The notes under the pieces: generated by a model | The model's input: only the letters and a program-made list of their open reading frames with translations | Database searches by the model: none | What the model was told of the DNA's origin: nothing | Translations under genes and position numbers: made by a program | In this document: positions 24,011 through 27,360 of the stretch, in pieces | How the letters are laid out: every line of letters begins with the position of its first letter | Numbering within the stretch: position 1 is the first letter of the stretch | Origin: Treponemataceae bacterium | GTDB taxonomy: Bacteria > Spirochaetota > Spirochaetia > Treponematales > Treponemataceae | Direction: 5' to 3' | DNA: 27,360 nt | Assembly (NCBI GenBank): GCA_024402455.1 | Contig: JAKSTS010000015.1 | Location: forward strand, 1 to 27,360

Positions 24011-24122
24011 TCTTTTGCTGGATAAAACCAAAATATTTGGACAAACTAAATGCGAAATCATTATATAGAAGATACATCATTTGTGCCGCTTGAGCAGGCT
24101 GACGGCGGAATGTCTGTTTTTA
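24011..24122. other. lead-in to the repeat array, no gene seen
   Basis: TTGGAC (24037-24042) and TTATAT (24061-24066), 18 bases apart, could be a weak + strand promoter reading into the array. GCCG...CGGC around 24083-24106 is a possible small hairpin. Confidence 0.3.
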
Positions 24123-24457
24123 TTTAAAATACGGTATTTTAAAGCGGAGATCTTTTCCGTTTAAAATACGGTATTTATTGCGAGAAGACTTCTTTTTTGT
24201 TTAAAATACCGTATTTATTCTCAAAAAGATGTCTTTTTCATTTAAAATACCGTATTTATTTTCAAAAAGACGTCTTTTTCATTTAAAATACCGTATTTAT
24301 TTCCAAAAAGACTTCTTTTTCATTTAAAATACCGTATTTATCCACAAAAAGACTTCTTTTCATTTAAAATACGATATTTTAAAGCAAACTGCTTCCACGT
24401 TTAAAATACGGTATTTATGAGCGTCAAGAAATTCAGCTTAAAATACCGTATTTTAAA
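24123..24457. repeat. regularly spaced array of nine AT-rich dyads with interleaved second dyads
   Basis: Nine copies of TTTAAAATAC, one central C or G, then GTATTTA(T or TTAAA). Dyad centres are at 24133, 24170, 24210, 24251, 24292, 24333, 24373, 24410 and 24447, so the steps are 37, 40, 41, 41, 41, 40, 37 and 37. Copy 7 has one arm change (ATATTTT). In the core the intervening 20-22 bases are also conserved and palindromic (AAAAAGA-NN-TCTTTTT); the one centred at 24271.5 is a perfect palindrome exactly midway between its neighbours. Copies 1 and 9 are complete 10-1-10 or near-complete dyads. The array lies between convergent genes. It is not CRISPR: intervening sequences are alike and no cas genes are present. 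The likely role is a phased protein-binding array. Confidence 0.95.
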
Positions 24458-24598
24458 CTGAACAGAAAATGTTTGAACTGCTCTTTTTACTTTTTTGCTT
24501 TTCTGTTTTTGTCATTCTTGCCTTAATTATAGAATTTATCTTTTCAATTTCTGCTTCTACATTACGGGCAAAACTGCTGCATTAATTTTAAAGTGCAT

Positions 24599-24637
24599 AA
24601 AAAAAGACGCGTTCAAATTGAAGCGCGCCTTTTTTGT
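24599..24637 (-). terminator. bidirectional terminator at the pta 3' end
   Basis: AAG.CGCG.TTCAA pairs with TTGAA.GCGCG.CTT (24604-24632) with one mismatch and one bulge. It is flanked by A runs on one side and T runs on the other, so it works on either strand. It lies 20 bases past the pta stop and shields pta from the repeat array. 24458-24598 holds no visible gene. Confidence 0.8.
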
Positions 24638-24656
24638 TTTCTTGCTTTTCAGCAGA

Positions 24657-25688
24657 TTATGCCTGCAAAGCTGTAACAGCTACTGTAGCAACAATGTCGT
24701 CTACATTGCAGCCGCGAGACAAGTCGTTGAGTGGTTTTGCAAAGCCCTGGCATACAGGACCGATTGCCATCCAGCCGCCCATGCGCTGGCAGATTTTGTA
24801 GCCGATGTTACCTGCGTTGATGTTAGGGAAGATGAATACGTTTGCATGTCCTGCAACTTTGCTGCCTGGAGCTTTAAGCTCGCCAACTTCTGGAGCAACT
24901 GCTGCATCAAACTGGAATTCGCCGTCGATTGCCAGTTCTGGATGTGCAGCCTGTGTAATTTTGAGTGCTTCCTGCATTTTTGGAACAGATTTCAAATATT
25001 TGTCGTCGTTTCCGCTTCCCTTTGTTGAGAAAGAAAGCATTGCAAGACGTGGGTCAATGCCGCCGATTTTCTTTGCTGTGTCAGCTGTTGCAGCTGCAAT
25101 GTCGCAGAGTTCTTCTGCTGTTGGTTCAATGCAGAGTGCGCAGTCTGCAAACAATGCAACGCCCTCTGGAACATATTTATTGCCGCCTTCTGGAGCAACC
25201 ATGATGAAACATGAAGAAACGGTCTTAATTCCAGGTGCAGTTTTGATAACCTGAAGACCAGGGCGGATTGTATTTGCTGTTGAGTGGCATGCACCAGAAA
25301 CGAAACCGTCTGCGTCTCCTGCTTTCAAAATGAGTGCACCAAACATTGTGCGGTCTTTAAGGATATAAGCTTTTGCAGCAGCAACATCAGCGTATTCTGG
25401 AGCACCAGTTTTCTTGTTGATTTTGCCTTCGCGTGCTTTGAAAAGCAGTTCTGCATATTTGTCAGCATCTGCGCTTGTTGCCGGGTCAACAATCTTTACG
25501 CCAGACAGATCAACGCCTGGAGCAACTTTTTTGCATTCTTCTTCATTTCCAACCAGAATAATCTTTGCAATTCCGTCTTTTACAATTTTTGCAGCTGCTT
25601 CAACAACTCGTTTGTCTTCGCCTTCGCAAAGAACGATTGTCTTATTTGCAGCTTTAGCTTTTTTCAGCAAATCATCAATAAATGCCAT
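24657..25688 (-). CDS. pta: phosphate acetyltransferase
   Basis: Converts acetyl-CoA and phosphate to acetyl phosphate, the first step of acetate production. The 343 residues are the short single-domain Pta form without the N-terminal regulatory domain. Family segments are IVLCEGEDKRVVEAA at the start, ADGFVSGACHSTANTIRPGLQVIKTAPGIKTVSSCFIM in the centre, and DGEFQFDAAVAPEVGELKAPGSKVAGHANVFIFPNINAGNIGYK then RMGGWMAIGPVCQGFAKPLNDLSRGC at the end. The frame extends 13 codons further upstream, but AGGAAG just before the ATG at 25688 and the normal N terminus MAFIDDLLKKAK fix the start. It is transcribed alone; no ackA is in the window. Confidence 0.96.
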   Translation of the reverse strand: MAFIDDLLKKAKAANKTIVLCEGEDKRVVEAAAKIVKDGIAKIILVGNEEECKKVAPGVDLSGVKIVDPATSADADKYAELLFKAREGKINKKTGAPEYADVAAAKAYILKDRTMFGALILKAGDADGFVSGACHSTANTIRPGLQVIKTAPGIKTVSSCFIMVAPEGGNKYVPEGVALFADCALCIEPTAEELCDIAAATADTAKKIGGIDPRLAMLSFSTKGSGNDDKYLKSVPKMQEALKITQAAHPELAIDGEFQFDAAVAPEVGELKAPGSKVAGHANVFIFPNINAGNIGYKICQRMGGWMAIGPVCQGFAKPLNDLSRGCNVDDIVATVAVTALQA

Positions 25689-25747
25689 CGGTACACTTCC
25701 TAAAATGAAAAAATATATCAGCCGCACAGAATGCAGCCTGTTTCTAT

Positions 25748-25776
25748 AAAATACACCGATACCGCGCCATTTTCAA
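25748..25776 (-). promoter_or_regulatory. pta promoter
   Basis: On the minus strand: TTGAAA (25771-25776), a 17-base spacer and TATTTT (25748-25753). The leader to the pta ATG is about 53 bases. Confidence 0.6.
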
Positions 25777-25855
25777 GACGTTCATAAAAAAATCAACATA
25801 GCCCGCCTTGACGGGCGGATAAAATCTTTTGTCGCATTAACATTGTCGTGTAAAC

Positions 25856-25884
25856 TTGACAAATGGTTTTCATGTATATATGCT
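25856..25884 (+). promoter_or_regulatory. promoter of the GumN-like lipoprotein gene
   Basis: TTGACA (25856-25861), a 17-base spacer and TATGCT (25879-25884). A small GCCCG/CGGGC hairpin at 25801-25816 lies between this and the divergent pta promoter. Confidence 0.6.
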
Positions 25885-25949
25885 CAGGTTCAATTTAAAA
25901 ACAAGACAATTTTTGTTTTTAAGTAAAATAGTTTATATGGAGAACTCGA

Positions 25950-26918
25950 ATGGAAAAATTTAAGCGGATAGTAATTTTATTATTGATTACTTCCATGCTC
26001 TTTGTTTCGTGCGCTACAAGCGGAACTGCATCAAAAGCTCAGCTTGCTAAAACACAGGAACGTATGCTCTGGAAAATTTCTGGAACAGATAAAAATGGAA
26101 ATCCTTCAACAGTTTATCTTCAGGGAACAATTCATGTTGGAGATGAACGTCTTGTTGTTTCAAAAGAAGTTGAAAAGCTGTTTTTGAGTGCTGACCGCAG
26201 GGTCGGCGAAATTGCTTCAGATGATTATGCTGTAATTATTCAGAAAGTTTCTGAAATGATGATTGAAAGTGCAAAAGTTGCTGCAAACAGAGATTTTAGA
26301 AACGATTTGTCCAAAGAAGAAAATGATTTTCTTGCAGGTTCGATAAATGCAGAAATGCTTGAAAATTTTGCTAAATTTGAACCATGGGTTATCAATTCTG
26401 TTCTTTCTACATCAACACTGGCAGATTCAAAGCTTGATGGAAATAAAGCGCTTGATACTTATTTTGTAAATCTTGCAGCAGCAAACGGCTATAAAACAGC
26501 AGGTTTAGATGAATTAAAAACACAGCTTGATTTAGTCAGGTTTGGCGACTGGAATGATCAGCTTGAAGCACTTTCTGGAACAATTCAGATTTTCTTAGAC
26601 CAGCAAAAAAAGGCAGAAGCGTTAACCGAAATAAATGGTCTTTATAATGCATATATCAATAACGATTATGAAAAAATCGACCAGCTTATTGATGATTCTA
26701 AAAACAGTGCCGAAACGGACTATGAAAAACGGTACAACAGGTTTCTATGGCAGGCTCGCAACGAAGCATGGGCAAAAAAGATTGCACAATATATAAAAGA
26801 TGGCGGAACTACTTTTGTTTTTGTCGGTTGCGGTCATCTTGCAGGTTCAGAAAATGTTTTTACTGCAATGCAGAAAAATGGTCAGCTTAAACTTGCTGCA
26901 GAAACAGAAATTGAATAG
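25950..26918 (+). CDS. TraB/GumN (PrgY) family lipoprotein
   Basis: 322 residues. The N terminus (KRIVILLLITSMLFVSCATSG) ends in a lipobox-like LFVSC, so the protein is probably lipidated at C21 and anchored in the envelope. The GumN/TraB fold is shown by VYLQGTIHVGDERL near residue 55 with the conserved GTIHVG, the central GLDELKTQLDLV and the C-terminal FVFVGCGHLAGSENVF with the conserved GxGHLxG. These histidines suggest a metal-dependent peptidase-like activity, as proposed for the family; the substrate is unknown. GGAG about 9 bases before the ATG supports the start. It is divergent from pta and ends in a good terminator. Confidence 0.92.
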   Translation: MEKFKRIVILLLITSMLFVSCATSGTASKAQLAKTQERMLWKISGTDKNGNPSTVYLQGTIHVGDERLVVSKEVEKLFLSADRRVGEIASDDYAVIIQKVSEMMIESAKVAANRDFRNDLSKEENDFLAGSINAEMLENFAKFEPWVINSVLSTSTLADSKLDGNKALDTYFVNLAAANGYKTAGLDELKTQLDLVRFGDWNDQLEALSGTIQIFLDQQKKAEALTEINGLYNAYINNDYEKIDQLIDDSKNSAETDYEKRYNRFLWQARNEAWAKKIAQYIKDGGTTFVFVGCGHLAGSENVFTAMQKNGQLKLAAETEIE

Positions 26919-26957
26919 AAGTCTGTTTGTATAAAAACATTCTGTAAAACAATAGTG

Positions 26958-27008
26958 AACCCTGCGTTTTTTTTGAGATTTTTGAAAATATGCGCAGGGT
27001 TAATTTTT
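26958..27008 (+). terminator. terminator of the GumN-like gene
   Basis: AACCCTGCG (26958-26966) and CGCAGGGTT (26993-27001), a perfect 9-bp stem with a long AT-rich loop, followed by TAATTTTT. 27009-27130 holds no visible gene. Confidence 0.8.
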
Positions 27009-27130
27009 AGCTTTTTCTTGCCTGTTTCTGTTTTTTTTTAATTTTCCAAAAACTGTTTTCTCTAGTTTTCCGTGTCGTGTTTTCAGTTGAATTGCAAAAA
27101 AATCGGTTTGCTTGCAGAATTATGCATATT

Positions 27131-27157
27131 TTGCAAAATAAGCGAAAAGATTATAAT
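27131..27157 (+). promoter_or_regulatory. possible promoter of the last gene
   Basis: TTGCAA (27131-27136), a 15-base spacer and TATAAT (27152-27157, perfect). A second TTGACA at 27255-27260 lacks a clear -10 box. Confidence 0.4.
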
Positions 27158-27184
27158 AAAAATGCATTATTTTACGTAAAAAAA

Positions 27185-27204
27185 CTGCACAAGGGCTTGT
27201 GCAG
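27185..27204 (-). terminator. perfect hairpin with minus-strand T tract
   Basis: CTGCACAA and TTGTGCAG with loop GGGC. On the minus strand it is followed by TTTTTTT, a terminator shape facing away from the last gene. In the + direction it would be a leader hairpin. Confidence 0.55.
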
Positions 27205-27293
27205 AAAAGAAATATCGGGCATATTCATTAAATAATCAAAAACAAAAACTGCCGTTGACAGATTTGGTTCATCCCCAGTAATGGAGAAAGTAG

Positions 27294-27360
27294 ATGCTTG
27301 AGAAAAAGGGCACCAATCAGTATTACATTACCAGACAGGATTCCACTGAATCTAACGCTC
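27294..27360 (+). CDS. start of a protein-coding gene, cut by the window end
   Basis: ATG at 27294 preceded by GGAG (27283-27286, 7-base spacer), open to the window end, giving 22 residues (MLEKKGTNQYYITRQDSTES, then NA). The fragment vaguely recalls the N terminus of class III aminotransferases, but it is too short to name. The upstream ATG at 27281 stops after six codons and is not the start. Confidence 0.55.
   Translation, partial: MLEKKGTNQYYITRQDSTESNA

Noticed and set aside
23847..24068. 73-residue plus-strand frame after the small membrane gene
   Set aside because: It overlaps the end of the better supported gene and two strong hairpins, and has no ribosome binding site or domain.
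24123..24457. CRISPR array
   Set aside because: Intervening sequences are similar to each other and palindromic, repeats are short, and no cas genes are present.
24495..25028. 177-residue plus-strand frame overlapping the pta 3' end
   Set aside because: It is largely antisense to pta, rich in Cys and Phe with no recognisable domain, and runs through the pta terminator.
27255..27283. Second promoter with TTGACA just before the last gene
   Set aside because: The 17-base spacer leads to GTAATG, a poor -10, and the start codon follows too closely. TATAAT at 27152 is a better candidate.

Overview
The window looks like a chromosomal segment from a spirochaete, most likely a gut or rumen type Treponema. 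The reasons are moderately AT-rich DNA, T-rich intergenic gaps, codon use rich in AAA, GAA and CTT, and a mix of housekeeping genes (obgE, rsfS, spoVG, an L25/Ctc-type rplY, lepA, gltX, pta) with large exported proteins that match no common family. The genus is an inference; no rRNA is present to confirm it.

Layout. 1-4083 (+) is a ribosome, GTPase and cell-envelope cluster: obgE (5' truncated), nadD, yqeK, an LCP-type membrane protein and rsfS. 4084-5097 is gene-poor; it holds several hairpins and one minus-strand gene for a hyperacidic 84-residue protein. 5098-10588 (+) runs ispE, spoVG, tRNA-Gln(TTG), rplY, tilS, ftsH. 10827-16389 (+) holds a large exported protein with Ca-binding-like loops, an overlapping HtrA-type protease and lepA. 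16528-16738 is a probable structured non-coding RNA, followed by a cysteine-rich DUF6144-like gene. 17268-21066 is a minus-strand block: a membrane diguanylate cyclase, an exported protein with an internal duplication, a HAD phosphatase, a TrmN6-like methyltransferase and a PspC-domain protein. 21247-23889 (+) has a flavin-reductase-like protein, gltX and a small AT-rich membrane protein. 23890-24656 is a 767-base convergent gap holding a palindromic repeat array. pta (-) and a GumN/TraB lipoprotein (+) are divergent, and the window ends at the start of another + gene.

How the genes fit together. Translation dominates: ObgE and RsfS act on the large subunit, LepA on elongating ribosomes, bL25 on 5S rRNA, TilS and TrmN6 on tRNA modification, GltX on tRNA charging, and tRNA-Gln is encoded here. 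Protein quality control (FtsH, HtrA) and envelope proteins form a second theme.

The most unusual feature is the 24123-24457 array. Nine copies of an almost perfect AT-rich dyad are spaced 37-41 bp apart. In the core, a second dyad sits exactly midway between neighbours, so the array reads almost the same on both strands. It has no cas genes and its 'spacers' are not unique, so it is not CRISPR. It looks like a phased multi-site protein-binding array. Other points of interest are clusters of hairpins in several gaps, a hyperacidic protein, a candidate 171-nt ncRNA, and several genes whose -10 box lies so close to the ATG that their mRNA would be leaderless.
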